In this document: piece by piece, positions 33,303-42,625 of the stretch
How the letters are laid out: each line of letters starts with the position of its first letter
How positions within the stretch are numbered: position 1 is the first letter of the stretch
Assembly: GCA_035638075.1 (NCBI GenBank)
Contig: DASRAU010000015.1
Location: 1-64,000 of the forward strand
Source of the DNA: DASRAU01 sp035638075
Lineage (GTDB): Bacteria; Acidobacteriota; Polarisedimenticolia; Gp22-AA2
Reading direction: 5' to 3'
Length of the DNA: 64,000 nucleotides
Notes under the pieces: generated by a model
Databases searched by the model: none
Seen by the model: only the letters and a program-made list of their open reading frames with translations
Told to the model about the DNA's origin: nothing
Position numbers and translations under genes: made by a program

Positions 33303-34391
33303 ATGTTCGGCTCCATGACGGCGCGACGTGTCCGGTCTGGTGCGGCGGCTCTCCTGATGCTGCTCGCGACGGGGTGTGCGGGAGGCTCGTCGGGAGGGAA
33401 GGAGAAGGTCGACGGGGCGGAGGCGCTGGCGGCGGCGCTCGACCATGGCGAGGCGGCGTTCAAGGACGGCGAGTACGTCGAGGCGGAGAAGGCGTTCGCC
33501 GAGGCCCGCCGGCTGCAGCCCGACAACGCCCGGGCGGTGGTGGCCGGCGCCACCTGCCTGCTGAAGACGCACCATGTCAAGGCGGCCCACGATCTGCTCA
33601 CGTCGTACCTGTCCGCCCACCCCGGGGACGCTGCGGCGCGGCTGACGCTGGCGCGCACCTACCTCCGCGAGGCCGATTTCGATGCGGCGGCGGTGGAGCT
33701 GCGCAAGGTGCGCGAGGCCGACCCGAAGAACCTGCTGGCGCTCTACAACCTCGGGTTCATCGCCTATCGCAATGGCCAGTACGACGAGGCGGAGCGCGCG
33801 CTGAAGGACGCCATCCAGGTGCGCCCCGAGCACCCCGAGGCGCACTACACGCTGGGGCTCACTTACCTGGCGCAGGGGCGCAGCGCCGAGGCGGCGGCCG
33901 AGCTGCAGGAGACGGCGCGCCTCGATCCAAATCACGTCGGCGCCCACTTCAACCTGGCGCGCGCCGCCGCGCTGTCCGGGAACACCGCGCTCGCGAACAC
34001 CGAGCGGCAGACGTTCGCATCCCTGAGCGGCAAGTCGAAGGCGGAGACGGAGCGCTCCGAGCAGGTGAAGGCGCAGAGCCTCAAGGCGGTGCAGGCGCTG
34101 ATGGCCGAGGACTTCGAGGGGGCGCTCAGGGAGTACCGGGCGCTGCTGGTCCGCTATCCCGATCACGCTCCGCTCTACAACGACATCGGCCGCGTGCAGC
34201 TGCGGCTCGGGAGGCGCGACGAGGCGCTCGTGTCGCTCAAGAAGGCGGCGGAGCTCGATCCGCGCCTGAGCGAGCCGCATTACCTGCTCTCCAATCTCTA
34301 CCGCGAGCGCGGGGACCAGGCGTCGGCCGATCGCGAGCTGCGCACCTTTGCGACTCTCGAGACGATTCCGGAAGGGAAGTCGGGGTACTGA
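33303..34391 (+). CDS. TPR-repeat lipoprotein
   Basis: This 362-residue protein has a lipoprotein signal (AALLMLLATGC) followed by tandem tetratricopeptide repeats through to the end. Examples are ALAAALDHGEAAFKDGEYVEAEKAFAEARRLQPD and LALYNLGFIAYRNGQYDEAERALKDA. TPRs mediate protein contacts in the periplasm here. ATG 33303 or ATG 33315 may be the true start. A TAAGAT box overlapping the first would favour the second, but its -35 is poor. The stop overlaps the next start by one base, so it is the first gene of a three-gene operon with the CRTAC1-like and ureohydrolase genes. The 193-base upstream gap (33110-33302) has no other gene I can support. Confidence 0.88.
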   Translation: MFGSMTARRVRSGAAALLMLLATGCAGGSSGGKEKVDGAEALAAALDHGEAAFKDGEYVEAEKAFAEARRLQPDNARAVVAGATCLLKTHHVKAAHDLLTSYLSAHPGDAAARLTLARTYLREADFDAAAVELRKVREADPKNLLALYNLGFIAYRNGQYDEAERALKDAIQVRPEHPEAHYTLGLTYLAQGRSAEAAAELQETARLDPNHVGAHFNLARAAALSGNTALANTERQTFASLSGKSKAETERSEQVKAQSLKAVQALMAEDFEGALREYRALLVRYPDHAPLYNDIGRVQLRLGRRDEALVSLKKAAELDPRLSEPHYLLSNLYRERGDQASADRELRTFATLETIPEGKSGY

Positions 34392-36187
34392 TGCGCGGCC
34401 TGCGGTTCACGGGGGCGGTGCTCGTCGCGCTGGCGGTTTTCGGCGTGACGTGGCACGGGTTCGCCGCCGCTCCCGGCGCCGGAGCCGCGGCAGCGGCTCC
34501 GGCGGGGACGAAACCCGAGGTCGCGGCCGCGGCGGCGGTGCGCTACACGGACGTGACGAAGGCGGCGGGGATCGATTTCGTGCACCAGCATGGCGGGCAG
34601 GGGCGCAAGTACTACATCGAGACGACCGCGGCCGGCCTGTGCTTTTTCGACGCGGACGGGGACGGCCGGCAGGACCTGTACTTCGTCCAGTCGGGCCCGC
34701 TCCCCGGGACGCCGCGACCGCCGGGCACGCCGCTGGCGCGTCTCTACCGCAACCGCGGCGACGGCACCTTCGAGGACATCACGGTGAAGGCCGGCGTGTC
34801 CAACCGGACCGGCTACGGCTCCGGCTGCACGGCGGCGGATTACGACCAGGACGGCGACGTCGATCTCTACGTCACCAACTTCGGGCCGTCGGTCCTGTAC
34901 CGGAACAACGGCGACGGCACCTTCACCGACGTGACCGCGGCGGCCGGGGTGCGCAACGGCCTGTACGCGGCGAGCGCGGCCTGGGCCGACTACGACCTCG
35001 ACGGCCGGCCCGACCTGTACGTCGCCAACTACGTCGACTTCACCATGAACGACCAGAAGTACTGCGGCAACCTGCAGGAGAAGCGGCGCTCCTACTGCCA
35101 TCCGGACGCCTACGAGGGGTTGCCGGACATCCTCTATCACAACGAGGGGAACGGGAAGTTCCGCGACGTGACGAAGACCGCCGGCATCGGCGATCCGAAC
35201 GGCAAGAGCCTCGGGGTCGTCTGGTTCGATTTCGATCGCGACGGTGACGACGACCTCTACGTCGCCAACGACGCGACGCCGAATGTCCTGTACCGCAACG
35301 ATGGCGGGACATTCACCGACGTGACGCTGGTCTCGGGGACCTGCTGCAGCGAGGACGGCCGGCCGCAGTCGGGCATGGGGGTGGACGCCGCCGACGCCGA
35401 CGGCGACGGCTGGCAGGACCTGTTCGTCACGAATCTGAGCAACGAGCCGAACGAGCTGTACCGCAACCTCGACGGGAAGGGACCCTTCGCGACCGTCACA
35501 TACGGGGTCGGGCTCGGCGAGCCGAGCCTGCTCGCGACGGGGTGGGGGACGGGACTCTACGACTACGACAACGACGGCGACCTCGACATCGTCGTCTCCA
35601 ACGGCCATCCGATGGACGACATCCACGTCGTGAGCGACCTGCTCACCTACGAGCAGAAGCCGGCGCTGTACCGCAATGACGGACGCGGCCGCTTCCAGGA
35701 GATCGGCACCGCGGCGGGGGACGTCTTCGGCATCCCCGACGTCGGGCGCGGGCTCGCCATCGCCGACTACGACGACGACGGCGACCTCGACATCGCGCTC
35801 AACCCGAACAACCGGCCGGGGCACCTGTGGCGCAACGACGGCGGGTCGGTGGCGGGGCACTGGATCTCCCTCAAGCTCGTGGGCACGCGGTCGAACAAGG
35901 ACGCGCTCGGCGCCTTCGTGACGCTCACTGCCGGCGGACGCAGGCAGGTGCGCGAGGTGCGCAGCGCCTCGTCCTACATGTCGCAGAACGACATGCGGCT
36001 GCATTTCGGCCTCGGCGCCGCGACCAAGGTGGACGCGATCGAAATCCGCTGGCCGAGCAAGACGAAGACGGTCGAGACGATCGGAGCGCAGGAGGCGGAC
36101 CGGTTCCTGGTGATTCGCGAGGGGGCCGGGGTGGTGGCTGCGTTGCGCCCGGGCGAAGCGAAACCGAGCGGGGGGGCGAGGCGATGA
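34391..36187 (+). CDS. Exported CRTAC1-like FG-GAP/ASPIC-UnbV protein
   Basis: This 598-residue protein has a signal-peptide-like N-terminus (VLVALAVFGVTWHGFAAAPG). Seven VCBS/FG-GAP repeats follow, each with a DxDxDGxxDLxVxN-type calcium loop. Examples are DADGDGRQDLYFVQ, DRDGDDDLYVAN and DNDGDLDIVVSN. The C-terminal 110 residues form an ASPIC/UnbV domain (WISLKLVGTRSNKDALGAFV, RSASSYMSQNDMRLHFGLG). The likely fold is a beta-propeller outside the cytoplasm. Ligand and role are unknown. It sits between a TPR lipoprotein and a ureohydrolase. Confidence 0.92.
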   Translation: MRGLRFTGAVLVALAVFGVTWHGFAAAPGAGAAAAAPAGTKPEVAAAAAVRYTDVTKAAGIDFVHQHGGQGRKYYIETTAAGLCFFDADGDGRQDLYFVQSGPLPGTPRPPGTPLARLYRNRGDGTFEDITVKAGVSNRTGYGSGCTAADYDQDGDVDLYVTNFGPSVLYRNNGDGTFTDVTAAAGVRNGLYAASAAWADYDLDGRPDLYVANYVDFTMNDQKYCGNLQEKRRSYCHPDAYEGLPDILYHNEGNGKFRDVTKTAGIGDPNGKSLGVVWFDFDRDGDDDLYVANDATPNVLYRNDGGTFTDVTLVSGTCCSEDGRPQSGMGVDAADADGDGWQDLFVTNLSNEPNELYRNLDGKGPFATVTYGVGLGEPSLLATGWGTGLYDYDNDGDLDIVVSNGHPMDDIHVVSDLLTYEQKPALYRNDGRGRFQEIGTAAGDVFGIPDVGRGLAIADYDDDGDLDIALNPNNRPGHLWRNDGGSVAGHWISLKLVGTRSNKDALGAFVTLTAGGRRQVREVRSASSYMSQNDMRLHFGLGAATKVDAIEIRWPSKTKTVETIGAQEADRFLVIREGAGVVAALRPGEAKPSGGARR

Positions 36188-37059
36188 CACAGGAGCGCGG
36201 CGGTTCGGGCCCGGGGACGGTCGGCCGGGTGGCGCTTCTCGGCGTCCCGCTCGACGAGAACTCCTCGATGCTCCGCGGTCCGGCGCAGGCGCCGGGGCGC
36301 GTCCGCGAGGTGCTCTTCTCCGGATCGTCGAGCGACTGCGCCGAGGACGGGACGCGGGTCATCGGCGGCTGCCTCCAGGATGCCGGTGACGTGTCGCCCG
36401 GGACGGGAGAGCAGGCGATGCAGGAGATCGAGCGGCGCGCCGCCGACCTCCTGGATGAGGGATCGCTCCTGATGGCCGTCGGCGGCGATCACTCCATCAC
36501 CTGGCCGCTCGTGCGGGCCCACGCAGGACGCTACCCCGGTCTCGCCATCCTGCAGTTCGACGCGCACCCGGACCTGTACGACGACTTCGAGGGGAACCGC
36601 CTGTCGCACGCCAGCCCGCTCGCCCGCGTCATGGAAGCCGGGCTCGCGCAGCGGCTGGTGCAGGTCGGCATCCGCTCCACCAACCCGCACCTGCGCGAGC
36701 AGGTCGACCGGTTCAAGGTCGAGCAGGTGACGATGCGCGAGTTCAGCCCCGAAACGGTTCACGATTTCGGGTCGGCGCCGGTCTACGTGACCCTCGACCT
36801 CGACGCGCTCGACCCGGCCTTCGCCCCCGGCGTGTCGCACCACGAGCCGGGGGGATTGAGCGTCCGGGAGGTGCTGCACGTGCTGGATCGGACGCGGGGA
36901 AGGATCGTCGGGGCGGACATCGTCGAGCTGAATCCGCTGCGGGATCCTCTCGGAGTCACCGCCGCCGTCGCCGCCAAGCTCGTCAAGGAGCTGGCCGCCC
37001 GCATGGCGCGCGACGCGGGCGCGACGCCGGCTCAGCCCAGGAGCAAAGACAGGAACTGA
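36184..37059 (+). CDS. Arginase/agmatinase-family ureohydrolase
   Basis: This 291-residue enzyme uses a binuclear manganese centre. Ligands can be read in GGDHSITW, FDAHPDLYD and the LDLDALDPAFAPG stretch. The loop that is normally GTPxPGG reads VSHHEPGG here, so arginase, agmatinase or formimidoglutamase specificity cannot be assigned. It overlaps the CRTAC1-like gene by four bases (ATGA). Its last 28 bases overlap the end of the convergent ABC ATPase gene. A role for a cytoplasmic ureohydrolase beside an exported propeller protein is not obvious. Confidence 0.92.
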   Translation: MTQERGGSGPGTVGRVALLGVPLDENSSMLRGPAQAPGRVREVLFSGSSSDCAEDGTRVIGGCLQDAGDVSPGTGEQAMQEIERRAADLLDEGSLLMAVGGDHSITWPLVRAHAGRYPGLAILQFDAHPDLYDDFEGNRLSHASPLARVMEAGLAQRLVQVGIRSTNPHLREQVDRFKVEQVTMREFSPETVHDFGSAPVYVTLDLDALDPAFAPGVSHHEPGGLSVREVLHVLDRTRGRIVGADIVELNPLRDPLGVTAAVAAKLVKELAARMARDAGATPAQPRSKDRN

Positions 37060-37811
37060 CGGGTGCGCGCCGTCTTCGGGCGCTCCAGCACCTCCGACGG
37101 CGGGCCGTCCTCGAGGATGGCGCCGTGGTCGAGGACGAGCACCCGGTCGGCGGCGCGCCGCGCGAAGCCGATCTCGTGCGTCACCATCATCAGGGTGATG
37201 CCGTCGCGGCGCAGGTCCTCGACGACCGCCAGGACCTCCCCCTTCAGCTCGGGGTCGAGGGCGCTGGTGATCTCATCGCACAAAAGGCCCCGCGGGTGCA
37301 TGGCCAGCGCCCGGGCAATGGCGACCCGCTGCTTCTGGCCGCCCGAAAGGGCGCGCGGATAGGCATCGCGGCGCTGCAGAAGGCCCACCCGGTCGAGGAG
37401 CCGCGTCGCCTCGGCGCGCGCCTCGTCCATGCTCTTCCCCAGCACGCGCACCGGCGCCTCGACGAGGTTCTCGATCGCCGTCAGGTGCGGGAACAGCTGG
37501 AAGTCCTGGAAGATCATCCCGAGGAGCCTCCGGATCTGCTGCGCCGCCGCCCGGTTCGTCCCTTCGACGGGTCCGGGGCCGATCCGGTGCGGGCCGACCT
37601 TCACTTCGCCGCCTTCGAACGCCGTCAGCCCGTTGAGACAGCGCAGGAGCGTGGATTTGCCGCCACCGCTCGGCCCGATCAGCGCCACGGTGCTGCCGGC
37701 GGCGATCGAGAGGGTCAGCCCGTCGAGGATGGTGTGCCCGTCGTACACCTTCCTGAGACCGGAGAAGGCCAGCTCGATACCCGGGTTGCCGTTCGCGCCG
37801 GGGCCGCTCAC
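37032..37811 (-). CDS. Polar amino-acid ABC transporter ATPase
   Basis: This 259-residue ATPase starts at GTG 37811 (SGPGANGNPGIELAF), overlapping the permease stop (GTGA). Walker A is GPSGGGKST, the Q-loop segment is IFQDFQLFPHLTAIENL, the signature is LSGGQKQRVAIARAL, Walker B is LLCDEITSALD and the switch is THE. The FQDFQLFPH context and LCDEITSALDPE match GlnQ/HisP-type importers. It works with the fused substrate-binding/permease protein encoded just upstream. Confidence 0.95.
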   Translation of the reverse strand: MSGPGANGNPGIELAFSGLRKVYDGHTILDGLTLSIAAGSTVALIGPSGGGKSTLLRCLNGLTAFEGGEVKVGPHRIGPGPVEGTNRAAAQQIRRLLGMIFQDFQLFPHLTAIENLVEAPVRVLGKSMDEARAEATRLLDRVGLLQRRDAYPRALSGGQKQRVAIARALAMHPRGLLCDEITSALDPELKGEVLAVVEDLRRDGITLMMVTHEIGFARRAADRVLVLDHGAILEDGPPSEVLERPKTARTRQFLSLLLG

Positions 37812-39301
37812 AGGATGCCCCGTCCCCAGAGACGCTCCAGCCGGCGCGACAGGAACCCCAGCGGCACCGACATGACGAGATACAGCGCCGCGGTCAGCAG
37901 TCCGATCTCGAGGTACTTCATGCTCGACTTCGACAGGATCTGGTACTGCTTCGACAGCTCGACCACCGCGATGGTCGAGACGATGCTGGTGTCCTTGAAG
38001 AGCGCCACGAAGTCGCCGGTCATCGGCGGCAGGATGGTGCGCACCGCCTGCGGCAGGATGATGCGCCGGAAGGCGAGCCAGCCGGTCATCCCGAGCGACG
38101 CCGCCGCCTCCCACTGGCCGTACGGCACGGCGCTGATCCCGGCGCGGTAGATCTCCGCCTCGTACGCGGCGTAGTTCAGGCCGAGCCCGAGGATGGCCGC
38201 CTGGAGGGGGTCGAGCCGGAAGGCGCTGCCGAGGCCGGTGGCGGTCGAGAGGTCGGCCAGGCCGTAGTAGAGAACGTAGAGGAGCAGCAGCACCGGGATG
38301 CCGCGGAAGAACTCGACGTACACGATGGCGGCCCACCGCATGGGGGCGGGCCCGTAGAGGCGCATGCAGGCGACGGGCAGCCCGAGCAGGATGGCGAACC
38401 CGAACGAAACGAAGGCCAGGAAGACGGTCAGCCACGCGCCGCGCAGCAGGAGCGGGAAGTAGCGGTCGAAGGTCCACGCTTTGCGCGAGGCGGAGAGGAT
38501 GTCGCCGCTGCCGACCTGGCCGAGGGCCGCCTGCTCGTCGTCCCACAGGTTCCAGCGTTCGAGGATGGCGCGCAGGCGCCCGTCGCGGATCAGCGCGTCG
38601 AGCGCCGCGTCGACGCGCCGCTTCAGCGCTTCGTTTCCTTTCTGGAACATGATGGCGTACGTGCCGCGCGCCACCGGGGTCCCCGCGAACTCGAGGTCGG
38701 GGTTCGGCTTCGCGTAATAAATGGCGATCGGCAGGTCGAGCAGCACCGCGTCGATGCGGCCGAGGACGAGGTCGCGGTACGGCTCGACCACCCCGTCGTA
38801 CATCGTCGCCCGGATGCCACGGTCGTGCAGGAGCCGGTCGGCGGCGGTGTCCTCGAGCGTGCCGACGGTGCAGTCGATCTTCAGGCAGCCGTCGAGGTCC
38901 CGCAGGCGCGTCTCGCCTTTGCGCACCACGAGCTGCTCGCGGAAGACGTAGTAGGGGATGCTGAACAGGACCTTCTCGGCCCGGTCAGGGGTGACCTCGA
39001 GGCCATTCATGCCGAAATCGAAGTCGCCGCGCTGCAGGCCGAGGATCAGGCTGGAGTAGGCGTACTGCTGCACGACGATCGGCTGGCCGAGCTCCTTCTG
39101 GATCTCGTCGACGATCTCCACCTCGAACCCGATGTTGTGGTTCGGGTCCTTGGGGTCCTTGAAGATGTAGGGCGCGCCGCCTTCGGCGTCGGTGCCCCAC
39201 AGCAGCGGGCGCGCCGAGGCGGCGTCCTGCGCGGCGTGGATCGGGTGCGTCGCGGAAAGCGCGAGCGCCGCGAGGAGCATCGGGACGGGGGCGCCGCGCA
39301 T
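37808..39301 (-). CDS. Polar amino-acid ABC transporter: fused binding protein and permease
   Basis: This is a 497-residue fusion. A signal peptide (MRGAPVPMLLAALALSATHPIHAA) is followed by a type 3 solute-binding domain (about 25-250). The binding domain has NIGFEVEIVDEIQKELG, RGDFDFGMNGLEVTPDRAEKVLFS and VGTLEDTAADRLL. The permease (about 280-495) has RGAWLTVFLAFVSFG, EFFRGIPVLLLLYVL and the EAA loop EAAASLGMTGWLAFRRIILPQA. Such fusions occur in GlnP-type transporters. Substrate is a polar or charged amino acid by family, but not resolvable. ATG 39301 is the chosen start. A TTG at 39340 would place it inside the promoter. Confidence 0.93.
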   Translation of the reverse strand: MRGAPVPMLLAALALSATHPIHAAQDAASARPLLWGTDAEGGAPYIFKDPKDPNHNIGFEVEIVDEIQKELGQPIVVQQYAYSSLILGLQRGDFDFGMNGLEVTPDRAEKVLFSIPYYVFREQLVVRKGETRLRDLDGCLKIDCTVGTLEDTAADRLLHDRGIRATMYDGVVEPYRDLVLGRIDAVLLDLPIAIYYAKPNPDLEFAGTPVARGTYAIMFQKGNEALKRRVDAALDALIRDGRLRAILERWNLWDDEQAALGQVGSGDILSASRKAWTFDRYFPLLLRGAWLTVFLAFVSFGFAILLGLPVACMRLYGPAPMRWAAIVYVEFFRGIPVLLLLYVLYYGLADLSTATGLGSAFRLDPLQAAILGLGLNYAAYEAEIYRAGISAVPYGQWEAAASLGMTGWLAFRRIILPQAVRTILPPMTGDFVALFKDTSIVSTIAVVELSKQYQILSKSSMKYLEIGLLTAALYLVMSVPLGFLSRRLERLWGRGIL

Positions 39302-39310
39302 CAGGGGCGT

Positions 39311-39340
39311 CTTATATCCCGGCGCGCGGCAGGGGAGCAA
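39311..39340 (-). promoter_or_regulatory. Promoter of the amino-acid ABC transporter
   Basis: On the minus strand TTGCTC (39340-39335), 18 bases and TATAAG (39316-39311) stand 9 bases before ATG 39301. The expected transcription start, about 39304, leaves only about a 3-base leader. Confidence 0.55.
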
Positions 39341-39357
39341 CAGCGCGCTTCGCGGAT

Positions 39358-40608
39358 TTACAGCGCGGTGCGCAGCGCCTCGACCGGCTGCAGGCGCGAG
39401 GCCTTCATCGCCGGGTAGAGCCCGTACAACACCCCGAGAACGACCGAGAGCCCGAGCGAGATCGAGATGGCGGTGAAGTGCAGGGGGAGTCCGCCCGGGA
39501 AGTGGCTCGTGACCGCGAGGATGGCGCCGATTCCCGCAAGCACTCCGAGGAGCCCGCCGATCAGCGACAGGATCGCCGACTCCGCCAGGAACTGCATGAA
39601 GATCTGGCCGTCGGTGGCGCCGAGCGACTTCCGGAGGCCGATCTCGTACAACCGCTCGCCGATGGAGATGAGCATCACCGACAGCAGACCGATGCCACCG
39701 ACGAGGAGCGACACGCCGGCGATCGATCCGAGGACGATGTGCCAGTTGCGCAGGACCTTGGTGATCTCCTTGCGGACCTTCAGCATCTCCTCGGCGATGT
39801 TCTGCACCTTGAAGTCCTGCGCCCCGTGGTGCGCCAGCTGAAGCGACGCCTCGGCCTCGGAGCGCATGTCGGAGAGCTTGTCGGGATCAGCCGTCTTGAC
39901 GGCCATGAAGGAGAGCGGCGCCTCGCTGCCCTGGTAATAGGCGCGCAGGGTCTCGAGCGGCAGGTAGAGCCCTTCCATCTCCTCGACGAAGTCGTCGTCG
40001 TTGATGAAGGAATTGCCGAGCTTGGCCCCGACACCGATGACCTTGAAGGCGCGGCCGTCCACCTGGATCCACTTGCCTACCGCATCCTCGACCCCGAACA
40101 GGCGACGCCAAAGCCGATGCCCCAGGACCGCCACCGGGGCGAAGGAATTCTCCTCGAGCGAGCTGAAGAAGCGCCCGCTTTCGATACGGCGCGAGCGCAC
40201 GTCACTGTAGCTGGAGGTGACTCCCATCGTGCGGACGCGGCGCTCGCTGTTGCCGAGCCGCACCAGGGTCTCGGTGATGAGGGTCGGGGCGACCGAATCG
40301 ACCGCGTTGCCGCGCGCCAGGAGGACGTCCCCGTCCTCGGGCTGCAGGCCCTTCGACCGGGCGAAGACCGCCTGCTCGCGCAGGTCGCGCGGGGGCCTCG
40401 TGACCACGTACATGACGCCGTCGAAGCCGAGATCCTTGAACCCGGACCAGACGGCGCTCGTCACCCCGTCGAGCAGCGACGTCATGAAGGTGATGGACAG
40501 CGTCCCGAGGATGATCCCGAGCAGCGTCAAGAGCGAGCGCAGCTTGTGGCTCCAGATCTCGACGAGCGAGGTGCGGACGCTCTCCTGGAGCCCGTCGAGC
40601 CGGATCAT
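39358..40608 (-). CDS. MacB-type ABC permease (second copy)
   Basis: This 416-residue FtsX/MacB-family permease starts at ATG 40608 (IRLDGLQESVRTSLVEIWSHKLRSLLTLLGIILG). It has one N-terminal helix, a large periplasmic domain (about 50-280) and three C-terminal helices. These contain GSIAGVSLLVGGIGLLSVMLISIGER, YEIGLRKSLGAT and LYPAMKASRLQPVEALR. It belongs to a MacAB-like efflux operon with a HlyD-like adaptor, an ATPase and a second permease. The two permeases are probably a heterodimer, unlike MacB, which is one polypeptide with its ATPase. ATGA overlap with the previous permease. Confidence 0.93.
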   Translation of the reverse strand: MIRLDGLQESVRTSLVEIWSHKLRSLLTLLGIILGTLSITFMTSLLDGVTSAVWSGFKDLGFDGVMYVVTRPPRDLREQAVFARSKGLQPEDGDVLLARGNAVDSVAPTLITETLVRLGNSERRVRTMGVTSSYSDVRSRRIESGRFFSSLEENSFAPVAVLGHRLWRRLFGVEDAVGKWIQVDGRAFKVIGVGAKLGNSFINDDDFVEEMEGLYLPLETLRAYYQGSEAPLSFMAVKTADPDKLSDMRSEAEASLQLAHHGAQDFKVQNIAEEMLKVRKEITKVLRNWHIVLGSIAGVSLLVGGIGLLSVMLISIGERLYEIGLRKSLGATDGQIFMQFLAESAILSLIGGLLGVLAGIGAILAVTSHFPGGLPLHFTAISISLGLSVVLGVLYGLYPAMKASRLQPVEALRTAL

Positions 40609-41837
40609 TCGTACCTCAGCGCTTCGACCGGGTTGAGCCGCGCCGCCTTGATCGCCGGATAGAGGCCGAAGAACAGCCCGACCACGACGGAGGCGATGAC
40701 CGAGACCATCGCCATCTGCGGGGTGATCACGGCCGGCTGGCCGATGAGGGCCGTGATGCCGTTGGCGAAAAGGATCCCGATGGGCAGGCCGACCAGGCCG
40801 CCGATGGCCGTCACCAGCACCGACTCGACGAGGAACTGCAGCGCCACGTCGAGACCCCTGGCGCCGATCGCCTTGCGCACGCCGACCTCGCGGATGCGCT
40901 CGCGCAGCGAGGCCATCATGATGTTCATGATGACAATGCCGCCGACGAGCAGCGACAGGATGCCGGTGGCCAGGAAGATCAGGTCGAAGATCTGGCCCTC
41001 CTGCTGCTGCTGTTTCATCCGTTCCTTGCGGTCGATCACCTCGAAGTCCGGGACACCCTTGTGGCGGCGGGCCAGGACCTTGTTGATGGCCGCGACCGCC
41101 TTCTTGTTGTTCTCCACCTTGTCGACCATGACGTTGATGAAGCTCACCTTCTTGTCCGGGTCGCCGGTGAAGCGGGAGTAGAGCGCGGTGATGGGGATGA
41201 TGGTCAGCCGGTTCATCCACTCGAGAGCGTTGCGGTCCCCCTCGTTGAAGTAGAACTCCTTGCGGCGCAGCACCCCGACGACGCGGAACCCGGCGTCGCC
41301 GATGTAGAGCGTCTTGCCGAGCGGGTCCTCGTTGCCGAAGTAGAGCCGCGCCGCCGAGTCGCCGAGGACCACGACGCGCGACATCTGGGCCAGGTCGTCG
41401 TCGATGAGGAAGCGGTCGCGCGCTGGGAAGAACTTGTAGACCGTTTGGTAGTCGGGGGTGGCGCCGGTGATCTCGCGCAGCTTCTGGTAGGTCGGGGTGC
41501 GGATGGTCTGCTCGTCCTCGGCGATCGGGTCCACCTGGGTGGCCATGGGGATCTCGCGCCGCAGCGCCTCCACGTCACCCCAGTCGAGGCCGTGGCTGTC
41601 GAGCATGGCGGCGGTCTGCACGCGCTCCTTGAGCGGCTTGTTGTGCACGAGGATCTTCTTCAGGCCGCCGAACTCGGAGAAGAACTTCAGCCCCTGCCGA
41701 CGGCCGGCGTCCGACATCCCCTGCACCGCGACGAGCGACGCCACGCCGAGAATGACCCCGAGCGTCTGGAGGACGGTGCGGGCGCGGTTCACCCGGACCT
41801 CCACCAGGGCATCGACGATCGATTCGCGCAGGGTCAC
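40605..41837 (-). CDS. MacB-type ABC permease (first copy)
   Basis: This 410-residue permease starts at GTG 41837 (TLRESIVDALVEVRVNRARTVLQTLGVILGVAS) after GAAAGG. It has the same layout as its neighbour. There is one N-terminal helix, a periplasmic domain and three C-terminal helices with FLATGILSLLVGGIVIMNIMM, REVGVRKAIGAR and LYPAIKAARLNPVEALRYE. A short glutamine run (KQQQQEGQ) lies before the second helix. It is 10 bases after the ATPase stop. Confidence 0.93.
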   Translation of the reverse strand: MTLRESIVDALVEVRVNRARTVLQTLGVILGVASLVAVQGMSDAGRRQGLKFFSEFGGLKKILVHNKPLKERVQTAAMLDSHGLDWGDVEALRREIPMATQVDPIAEDEQTIRTPTYQKLREITGATPDYQTVYKFFPARDRFLIDDDLAQMSRVVVLGDSAARLYFGNEDPLGKTLYIGDAGFRVVGVLRRKEFYFNEGDRNALEWMNRLTIIPITALYSRFTGDPDKKVSFINVMVDKVENNKKAVAAINKVLARRHKGVPDFEVIDRKERMKQQQQEGQIFDLIFLATGILSLLVGGIVIMNIMMASLRERIREVGVRKAIGARGLDVALQFLVESVLVTAIGGLVGLPIGILFANGITALIGQPAVITPQMAMVSVIASVVVGLFFGLYPAIKAARLNPVEALRYE

Positions 41838-41847
41838 GGGGCGCCTT

Positions 41848-42624
<777 letters not shown>

Positions 42625-42625
42625 G

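Noticed and set aside
36184..37059. Naming the ureohydrolase speB or rocF
   Set aside because: The substrate-loop motif is atypical, so specificity is left open.
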